NCBI GenBank assembly: GCA_024236055.1 | Contig: JACKLF010000007.1 | Span: 1 to 64,000 of the forward strand | DNA from: Alphaproteobacteria bacterium | GTDB lineage: Bacteria; Pseudomonadota; Alphaproteobacteria; Micropepsales; Micropepsaceae | Length of the DNA stretch: 64,000 bases | Reading direction: 5' to 3' | In this document: piece by piece, positions 40,893 through 49,810 of the stretch | Numbering within the stretch: position 1 is the first letter of the stretch | Layout of the letters: each line of letters starts with the position of its first letter | Notes under the pieces: model-generated | What the model was told of the DNA's origin: nothing | Databases searched by the model: none | What the model saw: only the letters and a program-made list of their open reading frames with translations | Made by a program: the position numbers and the translations under genes

Positions 40893-41914
40893 CAAGCCTT
40901 CTCCCCGGCGCAGCCGCAGCGCGCGAGGCTCGTGGGACAAAGCCGTGGGCTGCGCGCCCCGTCTAGAACCGCGTCGCGCACAAGTCCAGCAAGCCCGGCA
41001 ATGAAATCGGGATGGTCGGTGACGGTGCCGGCGCGGCGGTAATCGGCCACGCCGCTTTCACGCGCCAGCCTGGCATATTCGATGTCCAGCTCGACCAGGG
41101 TTTCGGAATGTTCGCTGACAAAGGCCAGCGGCGCGACGATGACTTTCCTGCCGTCGGCGCCAGCGCGGCGGATCTCGTCATCGGTGGACGGGCCGATCCA
41201 TTCCAGCGGCCCGACACGGCTTTGATAACAGACCTGCCAGTCCAGGTCTGGTATCCCCAAAGCATCCACAATGGCAGCGGCGCTCTGTTCGACCTGCCAC
41301 TGATAGGGATCACCGGATCGGATGATTTTTTTCGGCAGGCCGTGCGCCGACAGAAGCAGACGGAATTCCGCCGGCGGCGCATCGCCCAGCGCATCGCGGA
41401 TGCGGCTGGCCATGGCCGCGACAAATCCGGCCTGGCGCGGATAGCAGCAGATTTCTGCGGTGGGCACATTCAGCCCCGCCTTGCGGGCGGCGCGCTGCCA
41501 GTCCCTGACCGACGACTCCGTGGTAGTGGTGGAAAACTGCGGATAGAGCGGCAGCAGCACGATCCGGTCCGGTGCATAGGCCTTGACCGCCATCGCCGCG
41601 CCGTCGCTGAAGGGATGCCAGTAGCGCATCGCGATAAAGGCTTTCGCCTCCAGGCCTTGCATCCCCAGCGCCGCTTCCAGCGCGCGGGCCTGGGCTTGCG
41701 TCTGCGGCACGATCGGCGAGCGCCCGCCGATATGGCCGTAAATCTCCTGCGCCACCGGCGCGCGGCGTTTGGCGATCAGCCGGGCGATGGGGGTGCGCAA
41801 AATCCAGGGCAGGGTGATGATCGCCGGATCGGAAAACAGGTTCTGCAGGAACGGGCGCACCGCATCGGGCCCGTCGGGCCCGCCCAGGTTGAACAGGATG
41901 ACGGCCGTTCTCAT
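40892..41914 (-). CDS. hemH: ferrochelatase
   Basis: A 340-residue enzyme that inserts Fe2+ into protoporphyrin IX. Marks are LFNLGGPDGPDAVRPFL at the N-terminus, FSTTTTESSVRDW, the catalytic histidine in LLLSAHGLPKKII (about 196) and the acidic residue region HSETLVELDIEY. Its start overlaps the hemE stop in an ATGA and its stop overlaps hemJ, so three heme-synthesis genes form one operon reading away from the origin. Confidence 0.97.
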   Translation of the reverse strand: MRTAVILFNLGGPDGPDAVRPFLQNLFSDPAIITLPWILRTPIARLIAKRRAPVAQEIYGHIGGRSPIVPQTQAQARALEAALGMQGLEAKAFIAMRYWHPFSDGAAMAVKAYAPDRIVLLPLYPQFSTTTTESSVRDWQRAARKAGLNVPTAEICCYPRQAGFVAAMASRIRDALGDAPPAEFRLLLSAHGLPKKIIRSGDPYQWQVEQSAAAIVDALGIPDLDWQVCYQSRVGPLEWIGPSTDDEIRRAGADGRKVIVAPLAFVSEHSETLVELDIEYARLARESGVADYRRAGTVTDHPDFIAGLAGLVRDAVLDGARSPRLCPTSLARCGCAGEKA

Positions 41915-42945
41915 CCGCGCAGGCGCTTCAGCAACTGTTCGACATGGGCGATGGGCGTGGGCGGCAGGATGCCGTGGCCCAGGTTGAAGATGAACGGCTT
42001 GCCGGCGGTCGCCGCCAGGATGTCGTCCACCGCCCGGTCCAGCGCCGCACCGCCCGCGATCAGCGCGATGGGGTCCAGGTTGCCCTGCACCGCACAGGGC
42101 AGCGCGCGGGCCGCCCAGTCCATCGGGGCGGCGGTATCCAGTGACACGGCATTGACCGGGATCGCCCGCACATAGGCCTCATAGCCGGCCTGTGTGGCGG
42201 CGCGGGGAAACCCGATGATCCGCGCGTCCGGCACCGCGGCACGCACCGCCGCCACGACCCTGACGGTGGGGCCGATCACCACCCGCTCGAACAGGGCGGG
42301 GGGCAGGCCACTGGCCCAGCTGTCGAAAATCTGCACCGCGTCGGCGCCGGCGCGCAGCTGGCGGATCAGGTGGAAGGCCACACAGTCGGCCAGCAGGTCC
42401 AGCAGCTCACCGAACCCCTTGGGATCGGCATAGGCCCACAGCTTGGCAGCCTTCTGTTCGTCGCCGCCCGCGCCCGCCGCCAGATAGGTCGCCAGCGTCC
42501 AGGGCGCCCCGGCAAAACCCAAGAGGGTGGTTTCATTGAACCCTTCCAGGTCCAGACCGGCCCGGGTCAGGCGCAGCGCCTCATAGACCGGCGCGAAATA
42601 GGCCGCCCAGCGGTCCTGGTCGCGGTCGAAACCTTCCAGCCCCGTCACCGGGGTCATGGACGGGCCTTCCCCCGCCGTGAAGGTCACTTTCTGGCCCAGC
42701 GCCTCGGGCACCGTCAGGATGTCGGAAAACAGGATCGCCGCATCAAAGCCAAACCGGCGGATCGGCTGGATCGTTACCTCGGCGGCAAACTCCGGGTTCA
42801 GGGCCATGCCCCAGAAAGACCCCGCCTTTTCCCGCAGGGCCCGGTACTCGGGCAGATAGCGGCCGGCCTGGCGCATCAGCCAGACCGGGGGCGGCGTCTG
42901 GGCTGATCCTTCCAGCACACGCACCAGTTTGCGGTCAGTCTTCAA
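41911..42945 (-). CDS. hemE: uroporphyrinogen decarboxylase
   Basis: A 344-residue enzyme that turns uroporphyrinogen III into coproporphyrinogen III. The signatures PPVWLMRQAGRYLPEYR (substrate arginines) and GFAGAPWTLATYL are intact, as is IFDSWASGL. The start codon is TTG at 42945 with AAGGA nine bases upstream; no ATG occurs before the conserved MRQAGRY motif, so the TTG is well supported. It is the gene to the left of the inferred chromosome origin, as in Caulobacter. Confidence 0.96.
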   Translation of the reverse strand: MKTDRKLVRVLEGSAQTPPPVWLMRQAGRYLPEYRALREKAGSFWGMALNPEFAAEVTIQPIRRFGFDAAILFSDILTVPEALGQKVTFTAGEGPSMTPVTGLEGFDRDQDRWAAYFAPVYEALRLTRAGLDLEGFNETTLLGFAGAPWTLATYLAAGAGGDEQKAAKLWAYADPKGFGELLDLLADCVAFHLIRQLRAGADAVQIFDSWASGLPPALFERVVIGPTVRVVAAVRAAVPDARIIGFPRAATQAGYEAYVRAIPVNAVSLDTAAPMDWAARALPCAVQGNLDPIALIAGGAALDRAVDDILAATAGKPFIFNLGHGILPPTPIAHVEQLLKRLRG

Positions 42946-43234
42946 AACAAGAATCCTTAATTCTTAAGATGATGAGGATGATGTTAGGGCTGTGATCTGT
43001 GAATGGATCAGGGGATCGGCGCTTGGCTTAAGCCGAACAGCCCGTCCGTTCAAGCATTTGGGGCTTTGGATACCCTGTGGCCAGGTCCGGCCCCCGGTGT
43101 GGGCGACAGGCCCGGTCTGTCCCCACAGGTTACGGCCTTGCACAGATTTCCTCTTCCCGGTTAGGTGGGGTGTGGGTGAAGAGTGTTTCATGCCCAGTCT
43201 GTCCACGCCCTGATGCGGCTCTGCGGATAAGCCT
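42946..43234. other. putative chromosome origin of replication (oriC)
   Basis: A 289-base gap between hemE and ppsR, the location of the origin in Caulobacter and related bacteria. Its left 30 bases are the most A/T-rich in the area (CCTTAATTCTTAAG). Candidate DnaA boxes are degenerate: TTATCCGCA on the minus strand at 43222-43230 (one mismatch), TCCCCACAG near 43119, CTGTCCACG near 43199 and CCCTGTGG near 43073. A GGCTTAAGCC palindrome lies at 43025-43034. Genes on both sides point away from it. No TTAA-N7-TTAA CtrA site was found. Confidence 0.65.
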
Positions 43235-44056
43235 GTGAGTCCCAAGTTTCATATCCATCTGATTTCCGATTCCACCGGCGACACGCTGAACACGATGGCG
43301 ACGGCGGCGCTGGCGCAGTTCGAGAATGTGGATGTGCAGATCCATCCCTATGCGCTGGTGCGCTCCGAACACCAGCTGACCCGCGCCCTGGACCATGTCG
43401 CTATCGCGCCGGGGATCGTGTTCTTCACCCTGGCCAATGAGCGGCTGCGCGACAAGCTGGTGGCGCGCTGCGATGCCATGCTGGTGGAATGCGTCGATGT
43501 GCTGGAAGGCCCGGTCTCGGCGCTGCGCCAGTTCCTGGGCGCGTCCGAGACCCACAAGGTGGGCCGCCAGCACCAGATCGACCAGCGTTACCTGGAGCGC
43601 ATCGAGGCGCTGGAGTTCACCATCCAGCATGACGACGGCCAGTCGCTGGCCACCATCGACAATGCCCAGGTTGTACTGACGGGCGCCAGCCGCACCTCCA
43701 AGACGCCGACCTGCGTCTATCTGGCGATCCGCGGGGTCAAGGCAGCCAATGTGCCGCTGGTCGCGGGCATGGCGCCGCCGCCCGAACTTCTGGCCGCGAA
43801 AAACCCGCTGGTGGTGGGGCTGTGGATTTCGCCCGACCGGCTGGTGCAGGTGCGGCGCAACCGGCTGATGGGCATCGGCCACAAGCAGGGCAGCGACTAT
43901 ATCGACCCCGATGCGGTGCGTGCCGAGATTTCGGCCACCCGCCAGCTGTTCGAGGCCCAGGACTGGCCGATGATCGATGTGTCGCGCCGCTCGATCGAGG
44001 AGACGGCGGCAGCGGTGCTGAACTTTCTGGCCGACCGCAAGGGCGTGAAGGCGTGA
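43235..44056 (+). CDS. ppsR: pyruvate, phosphate/water dikinase regulatory protein
   Basis: A 273-residue bifunctional kinase/pyrophosphorylase (DUF299, the RP001 family) that switches PEP synthase or pyruvate-phosphate dikinase off and on by ADP-dependent threonine phosphorylation. Seen are HLISDSTGDTLNTMA at the N-terminus, the P-loop GASRTSKTPTCVYLA (about 150-164), and NRLMGIGHKQGSDYID. The start is GTG 43235, the only candidate before the conserved IHLISDSTG. First gene on the right side of the inferred origin; stop overlaps maf. Confidence 0.95.
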   Translation: MSPKFHIHLISDSTGDTLNTMATAALAQFENVDVQIHPYALVRSEHQLTRALDHVAIAPGIVFFTLANERLRDKLVARCDAMLVECVDVLEGPVSALRQFLGASETHKVGRQHQIDQRYLERIEALEFTIQHDDGQSLATIDNAQVVLTGASRTSKTPTCVYLAIRGVKAANVPLVAGMAPPPELLAAKNPLVVGLWISPDRLVQVRRNRLMGIGHKQGSDYIDPDAVRAEISATRQLFEAQDWPMIDVSRRSIEETAAAVLNFLADRKGVKA

Positions 44057-44661
44057 CCGGATTGGTTTTGGCCAGCGGCAGCGCCAGCCGTGCGGCGATG
44101 CTGACCGCGGCGGGCGTGGAATTCACCGTCCGCCCCGCCGACATCGACGAAGCCGCCCTGATGGCGGCGATGGCCGGAGCTGATGCGGCGGCGGTGGCCG
44201 ATGCGGCGGCGGTGGCCCAGGCGCTGGCGGATGAAAAGGCCCGCGCGGTGTCGGCCGTAACGGGCGCGGCGCTCGTCCTGGGCGGCGACACGGTCATCCA
44301 GCTGGACGGCGAAATTCTCAGCAAATGCGCGGACATGGATGCGGCCCGCGCCCTGTTGGAACGCATGGCCGGGCGCGCGCACCTGCTGGTCTCGGCGGCG
44401 GCGCTGGCGCGCGGCGGGCAGGTGATCTGGCGCCATGCCGGCGCGGTGACACTGACGATGCGGGCCTTTTCGCCCGCATTCCTGGCCGATTATCTGGCGG
44501 CGGAAGGCCCGGCGATCCTGTCCTCGGTGGGCTGCTATCATTATGAAGGGCGCGGCGCGCAACTGTTCAGCGCGGTGGAAGGCGACTATTTCTCGGTTCT
44601 GGGAATGCCGCTGCTGCCGCTTCTGGCGGCGCTACGCGATGAAGGCGTGATCGGATCATGA
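44053..44661 (+). CDS. maf: Maf-like nucleoside triphosphate pyrophosphatase
   Basis: A 202-residue house-cleaning pyrophosphatase that hydrolyses modified or non-canonical NTPs. The start motif LVLASGSASRAAML, the catalytic ALVLGGDTVIQLDGEILSK (general base Asp in GGDTV) and SSVGCYHYEGRGAQLFSAVEGDYF are all present. The start is GTG 44053 inside the ppsR stop. Between helix 2 and the catalytic strand there is an alanine-rich stretch (about residues 38-62). Confidence 0.94.
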   Translation: MTGLVLASGSASRAAMLTAAGVEFTVRPADIDEAALMAAMAGADAAAVADAAAVAQALADEKARAVSAVTGAALVLGGDTVIQLDGEILSKCADMDAARALLERMAGRAHLLVSAAALARGGQVIWRHAGAVTLTMRAFSPAFLADYLAAEGPAILSSVGCYHYEGRGAQLFSAVEGDYFSVLGMPLLPLLAALRDEGVIGS

Positions 44662-45518
44662 AGCTGACGGGCAAAGGACGCATCGCGGGCATCATCGGCT
44701 GGCCGGTGACCCATTCGCTGTCGCCCCTGCTGCATGGCTACTGGCTTGAGGAACTGGGAATCGACGGGGCGATGGTGCCGCTGGCGGCGCAGGCCAGCGA
44801 TTTCGCCAAGGTGATCCAGGGCGTGCGTCTGGCCGGTTTCACCGGCGTCAATGTCACCGTGCCCCACAAGGAATCGGCCTTCGCCATTGCCCATCGCCAC
44901 GATACGGCAGCGGGCATGGCGCGGGCGGCCAACCTTCTGGTGTTCGACGCCGATGGCACCATAAGCGCGCGCAACACCGATGCGGGCGGGCTGGCCGCGT
45001 CGCTGCGGGAAAAAGCCGGCGCGCTTGCGGGAAAGACGGCGGTGCTGCTGGGCACCGGCGGTGCGGCGCGCGGTGCGGTGCTGGCGCTGGAAAAGCTGGG
45101 CGCGGGTACGATCCATATTCTTGGCCGCAATGAAGTGCGGGCGTCGGCGCTGGCCGGCGCGATGGCCCCCCATGTGCGCGCGGCCCTGAAGCCCGGCGCG
45201 CTGGAAAGCTGGACCGAAGTGGCCGGCGGCGCGGCGCTGCTGGTCAACGCCACCAGCGCGGGCATGAAAGGCCAGCCGCCGCTCGGCCTCGATCTTTCGC
45301 CGCTGCCCGCCACGGCGGCGGTCTGCGACATCGTCTACAACCCCCTGGAAACCGTGCTTCTGAAAGACGCCGTCGCGCGCGGCCATGTCACCATCGACGG
45401 GCTGGGCATGCTGATGCATCAGGCGGTGCCCTCCTTCGAAGCGTTTTTCGGCACGCGCCCCCAGGTGACGGATGGCCTGCGCGCCGCGCTGGTGAAGGTG
45501 CTGCGTGAACGTGGCTAG
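44658..45518 (+). CDS. aroE: shikimate dehydrogenase
   Basis: A 286-residue NADPH enzyme reducing 3-dehydroshikimate in aromatic amino acid synthesis. Substrate-binding GWPVTHSLSPLLHGYW, catalytic lysine in NVTVPHKESAF (about 75), the paired aspartate in NTDAGGL, and the NADP loop LLGTGGAARGAVLAL are visible; NRNE-like GRNEVRASAL binds the adenosine part. Start in the maf stop (ATGA); end overlaps coaE by 14 bases. Confidence 0.96.
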   Translation: MKLTGKGRIAGIIGWPVTHSLSPLLHGYWLEELGIDGAMVPLAAQASDFAKVIQGVRLAGFTGVNVTVPHKESAFAIAHRHDTAAGMARAANLLVFDADGTISARNTDAGGLAASLREKAGALAGKTAVLLGTGGAARGAVLALEKLGAGTIHILGRNEVRASALAGAMAPHVRAALKPGALESWTEVAGGAALLVNATSAGMKGQPPLGLDLSPLPATAAVCDIVYNPLETVLLKDAVARGHVTIDGLGMLMHQAVPSFEAFFGTRPQVTDGLRAALVKVLRERG

Positions 45519-46110
45519 GCCCGGGCCCTATGTCATCGGCCTGACCGGCTCGATCGGCATGGGCAAGACCGAGACGGCCAAACTTTTCGCCGCTGAGGGC
45601 GTGCCGGTGTTCGATGCCGACGCCCAGATCCATGCGCTGTATGCCGGGCCCGCCGCGGCGATGATCGAGGCGGCCTTTCCCGGCACCACCCGCAATGGCG
45701 TGGTGGACCGCGCCGCCCTGTCGGCCAAGGTGACCGGCGATCTGGCTGCGCTGGCGCGGCTGGAAGGGATCATGCATCCCCTGGTGGGCGCGGCGCGTGA
45801 GCGCTTCCTGGCGGACAATGCCGATGCGCCCATCGTGCTGCTGGACATTCCGCTGTTGCTGGAAACCGGTCTGGCGGTGGATGCCGTGGTGGTGGCCAGC
45901 GCCCCGGCGCATGTCCAGCGTGCGCGGGTCCTGGCCCGGCCGGGCATGAGCGCGGCGAAATTCGAGGCCCTGCTGGCGCGCCAGATGAGCGACGCACAAA
46001 AGCGTCAACAGGCGCATTATGTGGTGATGACCGACCAGGGCTTGGATCACGCCGCCGATCAGGTGAAAATGATCCTGGCGGACATAGGCGAAAAAATCGG
46101 CCATGCGTGA
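45505..46110 (+). CDS. coaE: dephospho-CoA kinase
   Basis: A 201-residue P-loop kinase for the last step of coenzyme A synthesis. GLTGSIGMGKTETAKLFAAEG is the Walker A region (about 12-32), VFDADAQIHALYAG the substrate loop, and VLLDIPLLLETG the Walker B-like strand; RQMSDAQKRQQA is the lid. The start is GTG 45505, within aroE; no ATG precedes the P-loop. The end overlaps dnaQ by eight bases. Confidence 0.95.
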   Translation: MNVARPGPYVIGLTGSIGMGKTETAKLFAAEGVPVFDADAQIHALYAGPAAAMIEAAFPGTTRNGVVDRAALSAKVTGDLAALARLEGIMHPLVGAARERFLADNADAPIVLLDIPLLLETGLAVDAVVVASAPAHVQRARVLARPGMSAAKFEALLARQMSDAQKRQQAHYVVMTDQGLDHAADQVKMILADIGEKIGHA

Positions 46111-46786
46111 GATCGTTTTCGACACCGAAACCACCGGCTTCGAGCCCAGCGAGGGGCACAGAGTCGTGGAGATTGGCTGTGTCGAGCTGATGGACCACAT
46201 TCCCACCGGCAACGACCTGCAGCTCTATCTCAATCCGGAACGCGACATCCCGATTGAATCCCAGCGGGTGCACGGCTTGTCCGCCGAGTTCCTGGCCGAC
46301 AAGCCGCTGTTTGCCGATGTCGCCGACCAGTTCCTGGAATTCGTCGGGGATTCGCCGCTGGTGATCCACAACGCATCCTTCGACATCAAGTTCATCAATG
46401 CCGAACTGAAGCTGGCGCGCCGCCCCATCATTCCCTTCGCCCGCGCCATCGACACGATCGAGATCGCCAAGCGCAAGTTTCCCGGCTCGCGCTATTCGCT
46501 GGATGAATTGTGCCGCCGCTTCGCCATCGACCTGACGGCGCGCACCAAGCACGGCGCGCTGCTGGACGCCCAACTGACCGCCGAAGTCTATCTGGAACTG
46601 ATCGGGGGGCGGCAGCGCGGGCTGATGCTGGCGCCGGTGGAAAGCGCGGCGGCGGCCGGCGATGGGCCCCGCCCGGCGCGCCAGCGCCCGCGCAAGCTGG
46701 ACAGCCTGATCACCGACCAGGAGCGCGAGGCCCATGCCGCCTTTGTCCAGAAGGAACTGGGCGACAAGGCGCTGTGGAACGCCTGA
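46103..46786 (+). CDS. dnaQ: DNA polymerase III epsilon subunit (3'-5' exonuclease)
   Basis: A 227-residue proofreading exonuclease of the DEDDh type. ExoI FDTETTGFEP (Asp7, Glu9), ExoII HNASFDIKFIN (Asp about 98), and ExoIII TKHGALLDAQLTAEVYLEL (His about 151, Asp about 156) are intact. The 50-residue C-terminal tail after the exonuclease should bind the alpha subunit. The start ATG 46103 lies in coaE. Position next to the origin is conserved in alphaproteobacteria. Confidence 0.95.
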   Translation: MREIVFDTETTGFEPSEGHRVVEIGCVELMDHIPTGNDLQLYLNPERDIPIESQRVHGLSAEFLADKPLFADVADQFLEFVGDSPLVIHNASFDIKFINAELKLARRPIIPFARAIDTIEIAKRKFPGSRYSLDELCRRFAIDLTARTKHGALLDAQLTAEVYLELIGGRQRGLMLAPVESAAAAGDGPRPARQRPRKLDSLITDQEREAHAAFVQKELGDKALWNA

Positions 46787-46826
46787 ACGGCGCTCCAGCC
46801 TCTTTCAATTCAGCAGATGAAAAGGA

Positions 46827-47315
46827 TCAGGCCGTGCCGGCGGGCTGCTCGGCATTGGCCTGGGCCACGCGCGCCTGATAGAGCGCGACAAAGTCGATCG
46901 GCTCGATCATCAGGGGCGGCATGCCGCCGTCGCGCACCACGTCGGAGACGATGCGGCGCACATAGGGGAACAGCAGGTGCGGCGCCTGGATCAGCAGGAT
47001 CGCCTGCTGGGTGGCGGTGTCGGTCACATTCTGCAGGCGGAACACGCCGGCATAGGCGACTTCCAGCAGGAACAGCGGCTTGGCCTCATGCTTGGCGTCG
47101 ACGCGGATCTTCAGTTCGACCTCGAAATGCTCCTCGTCCATCTTGCGGGCGTTCAGGTCGACGCCCAGCTCGATCTGGGGGCGCTGGGTGATGTTCGACG
47201 CCGCGCCCGGATTCTCGAAGGACAGGTCCTTGATGAACTGGGCCACGATCTGCATGTGGGGGGCAGACGGGGTATCGCCATTGCCGCTGGTGGGGTCGAT
47301 GCCGGTGCTGCTCAT
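46827..47315 (-). CDS. secB: protein-export chaperone SecB
   Basis: A 162-residue chaperone that keeps preproteins unfolded and hands them to SecA. FIKDLSFENPGA (about 22-33), FEVELKIRVDAK, YAGVFRLQNV and the closing HLLFPYVRRIVSDVVRDGGMPPLMIEPIDF are diagnostic. ATG 47315 (MSSTGIDPTSG) is preferred over an in-frame start 15 codons earlier. It converges with dnaQ and diverges from the Tim44-like gene, as in other alphaproteobacteria. Confidence 0.96.
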   Translation of the reverse strand: MSSTGIDPTSGNGDTPSAPHMQIVAQFIKDLSFENPGAASNITQRPQIELGVDLNARKMDEEHFEVELKIRVDAKHEAKPLFLLEVAYAGVFRLQNVTDTATQQAILLIQAPHLLFPYVRRIVSDVVRDGGMPPLMIEPIDFVALYQARVAQANAEQPAGTA

Positions 47316-47541
47316 GGTCGCGTCGCTCGCTGTTTTGCGGGCCGGGGCCCGCGCCTGCAAAATAAGGCCCGCGCGCTACCATGCCAGCGCCTGGCGGGCA
47401 AGGGGAACCAACCCCTGGGCTTGTATGGGCTTTTGCGGCGGGGGCTTCTAATGGGGCGCCATGGCCGCTAAATTCCCCGGCAGGTCTGTCATTTGGCTCT
47501 GGGACTTGTAGGGGCGGGTCGGCTTTTCAGAGGTTTGCATC

Positions 47542-48162
47542 ATGCCGGATTCCCAATCCCTGATCCTGTTCGTCGCCGCCATGGTGGCGGGGATCGTCTG
47601 TTTCCGCCTGTTCCAGGTTCTGGGACGGCGCACCGGGCACGAGCCCACGGCCCAGCAGCGCAAGGACCAGCAAGGCCAGGACCAGCAAAACGAAGGCCGG
47701 CTGGCCGCGCCCGCGGCACTGGAGGCGCCCAAGGTCCAGCGGCCCTCTTCCGGCGGCCTGGTCGAGATTCAGCTGGCCGACCGCAAGTTCGACATCAGCC
47801 ATTTCGTCGCCGGTGCGCGCGAAGCCTATGCCCGTATCGTGCGCGCCTTCGCGGCGGGCGAACGCGACCAGCTTGCGCCGCTTGTCTCGCCCCAGGTGCT
47901 GGAAGCCTTCGAGGGCGCGATGGCCGCGCGCGGCGATGTGGTGCCCGCCGCTTTCAACACATTGCATGATGCGCGCGTCGCCGGGGCCACGCTGGAAGGC
48001 CGCCATGCCGAGATCACCGTGATGTTCCGCGCCGAATTCGCCCCGGCCGCGGAAGGCGGCGCGCCACAGGACGTGACAGACGTGTGGACCTTCGCGCGCG
48101 ACCTGGACAGTGCCGATCCCAACTGGACGCTGGTGGCCACCGCGGGCGAACTGCCCGAATGA
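47542..48162 (+). CDS. timA: Tim44/TimA-like inner-membrane-anchored protein
   Basis: A 206-residue protein with one N-terminal membrane helix (SLILFVAAMVAGIVCFRLF, about 5-23), a polar linker rich in Gln, and a C-terminal Tim44-like domain from about residue 85 (FVAGAREAYARIVRAFAAGERDQL, then VWTFARDLDSADPNWTLVAT). Bacterial relatives of mitochondrial Tim44 lie beside secB in this order in alphaproteobacteria; a role in protein translocation has been proposed, not shown. The stop overlaps mltA. Confidence 0.85.
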   Translation: MPDSQSLILFVAAMVAGIVCFRLFQVLGRRTGHEPTAQQRKDQQGQDQQNEGRLAAPAALEAPKVQRPSSGGLVEIQLADRKFDISHFVAGAREAYARIVRAFAAGERDQLAPLVSPQVLEAFEGAMAARGDVVPAAFNTLHDARVAGATLEGRHAEITVMFRAEFAPAAEGGAPQDVTDVWTFARDLDSADPNWTLVATAGELPE

Positions 48163-49334
48163 GCCCCCCTCGCCCGTTTCGCCGGGCGTTTGCATGTCTG
48201 TTTCTGGGTTTTCTGGCGGCCTGCGCCGCGCCAAAACCCCAGCCGCAACAGCAGGGACTGCAACTCACACGCAGCACCTTCGCCGCCCTGCCCGGCTATG
48301 CACCGTCGCAGGCCGCGCTGGACGCCTTTCGCCGTGGCTGTGCGGTGCTGATGAAACGCGACGAGGCGTCGCCGATGGGCGGGGCGGGCTATGCCGGCAC
48401 GGTGGGCGACTGGCGCACTGTCTGCGCGGGCGCGCAAAATGCCGGGCCCGATTTCTTTACCGCCAATTTCACGCCCTATGAAGTCACCGGCTCCGACGGT
48501 CTTTTCACCGGCTATTACGAGCCTGAGATCAACGGCAGCCGCACCCGCCACGGCGCGTTCCAGACCCCGGTCTATGGCCTGCCTGCCGACCTGGTGCGCG
48601 CCGACCTGGGCCAGTTCATTCCCAAGCTGAAGGGCGAGCACATTTCCGGCCGCGTCCAGGGCCATGCGCTGGTGCCCTATGACACGCGCGCCGATATCGA
48701 CGCGCGCGGCGTGCCGTCCGCGCAGATACTGTTCTATACCGATGACGCCATCGCGCTGTTCTTTTTGCAGATCCAGGGTTCGGGCCGGGTGGTGTTCGAT
48801 GACGGCGGCCAGGCGCGCATCGCCTATGCCGGGGAAAACGGACAGCCCTACAGCGCCATCGGGCGCGAATTGATCCGCAATGGCGAACTGACGCGCGAGA
48901 ACGTTTCGCTGCAGACCATCCGCGCCTGGCTTGTCGCCCATCCGGATCAGGCCCGCGCGGTGATGCACACCAACAAGAGCTACATCTTCTTTTCGGAAAA
49001 GCCGCTGGGCGATACCGCGCTTGGCAGCAATGGCGCGCTGGGCGTGGCGCTGACGCCGATGGCCAGCCTGGCGATCGATCCGCGGTTGAATGCGCTGGGC
49101 GCGCCCTTCTTCGTGGCCGCCGATGGCGACGATCCGGTGCATGGGCTGATGATCGCCCAGGATATCGGCGGCGCCATTCGCGGGGCCGTGCGCGGCGACA
49201 TCTTTTTCGGCTTCGGGGCGCAGGCGGAACGGCGCGCCGGAGCCATGAAAGGCGGTGGCCGCCTGTTCGTGCTGTTGCCCAATGCGCTGGCGGCGCGCAT
49301 CGGCGCTGGCGGCCTGTTCGGGGACGGTGCATGA
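48159..49334 (+). CDS. mltA: membrane-bound lytic murein transglycosylase A
   Basis: A 391-residue outer-membrane lipoprotein that cleaves peptidoglycan to anhydromuropeptides. The lipobox is LGFLAAC with Cys22. Domain A shows FTGYYEPEINGSRT and FLQIQGSGRV; domain B (3D domain) holds the catalytic aspartate in LMIAQDIGGAIRGAVRGDIFFGFG (about 350). ATG 48159 overlaps the timA stop; the frame further upstream is not coding. The end overlaps the smr gene. Confidence 0.95.
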   Translation: MSPPRPFRRAFACLFLGFLAACAAPKPQPQQQGLQLTRSTFAALPGYAPSQAALDAFRRGCAVLMKRDEASPMGGAGYAGTVGDWRTVCAGAQNAGPDFFTANFTPYEVTGSDGLFTGYYEPEINGSRTRHGAFQTPVYGLPADLVRADLGQFIPKLKGEHISGRVQGHALVPYDTRADIDARGVPSAQILFYTDDAIALFFLQIQGSGRVVFDDGGQARIAYAGENGQPYSAIGRELIRNGELTRENVSLQTIRAWLVAHPDQARAVMHTNKSYIFFSEKPLGDTALGSNGALGVALTPMASLAIDPRLNALGAPFFVAADGDDPVHGLMIAQDIGGAIRGAVRGDIFFGFGAQAERRAGAMKGGGRLFVLLPNALAARIGAGGLFGDGA

Positions 49335-49810
49335 GCCGGCGCATCACCAGCGACGAGGAACGGCGTGAGTTCGAACGCAACTTTGCCGAGCGCCGCCCGA
49401 TCCGCGCCGCCCTGACGGCCAAGCCCGCACCGCGCCTGTCGAAGGGCACCGGCCCCAGCGGCGTCAATGGCGGCACGCTGGACCGGCTGCGCCGGGGCCT
49501 GCTGGAGCCGGAAGCGCGCATCGACCTGCATGGCATGACCGAGGCGGCGGCCCATCCTGCTCTCAACGCCTTTGTGGCCGCCGCCCATGCGCGCGGCCTG
49601 CGCCTGGTGCTGGTGGTGACGGGCAAGGGCAATCCGCGCAAGGATGATGGCGCGGCCTGGATGATGTCGCCGCACGGTGTGCTCAAACAGATGGTGCCGC
49701 GCTGGCTGAACCAGCCGGGTCCGGCTGCATTGATCGCCCATGTGCAAAGCGCCCATGTCCGCCATGGCGGCGGCGGCGCGCTCTATGTCTATCTCAGGAA
49801 GGCGCGGTGA
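49331..49810 (+). CDS. Smr domain-containing protein
   Basis: A 159-residue protein with a polar N-terminal half and a C-terminal Smr domain: the LDLHG-type motif IDLHGMTEAAAH (about 67-78), LVVTGKGNP (about 98-106), and the final GGGALYVYLRKAR. Stand-alone Smr proteins may be nucleases acting on RNA or DNA; function is unproven here. Starts in the mltA stop and ends in the start of the YjbQ gene, so it is part of the secB-side operon timA-mltA-smr-yjbQ. Confidence 0.9.
   Translation: MSRRITSDEERREFERNFAERRPIRAALTAKPAPRLSKGTGPSGVNGGTLDRLRRGLLEPEARIDLHGMTEAAAHPALNAFVAAAHARGLRLVLVVTGKGNPRKDDGAAWMMSPHGVLKQMVPRWLNQPGPAALIAHVQSAHVRHGGGGALYVYLRKAR

Noticed and set aside
42955..42970. CtrA binding site in the origin region
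   Set aside because: The two TTAA blocks are three bases apart, not the seven required for the CtrA consensus.
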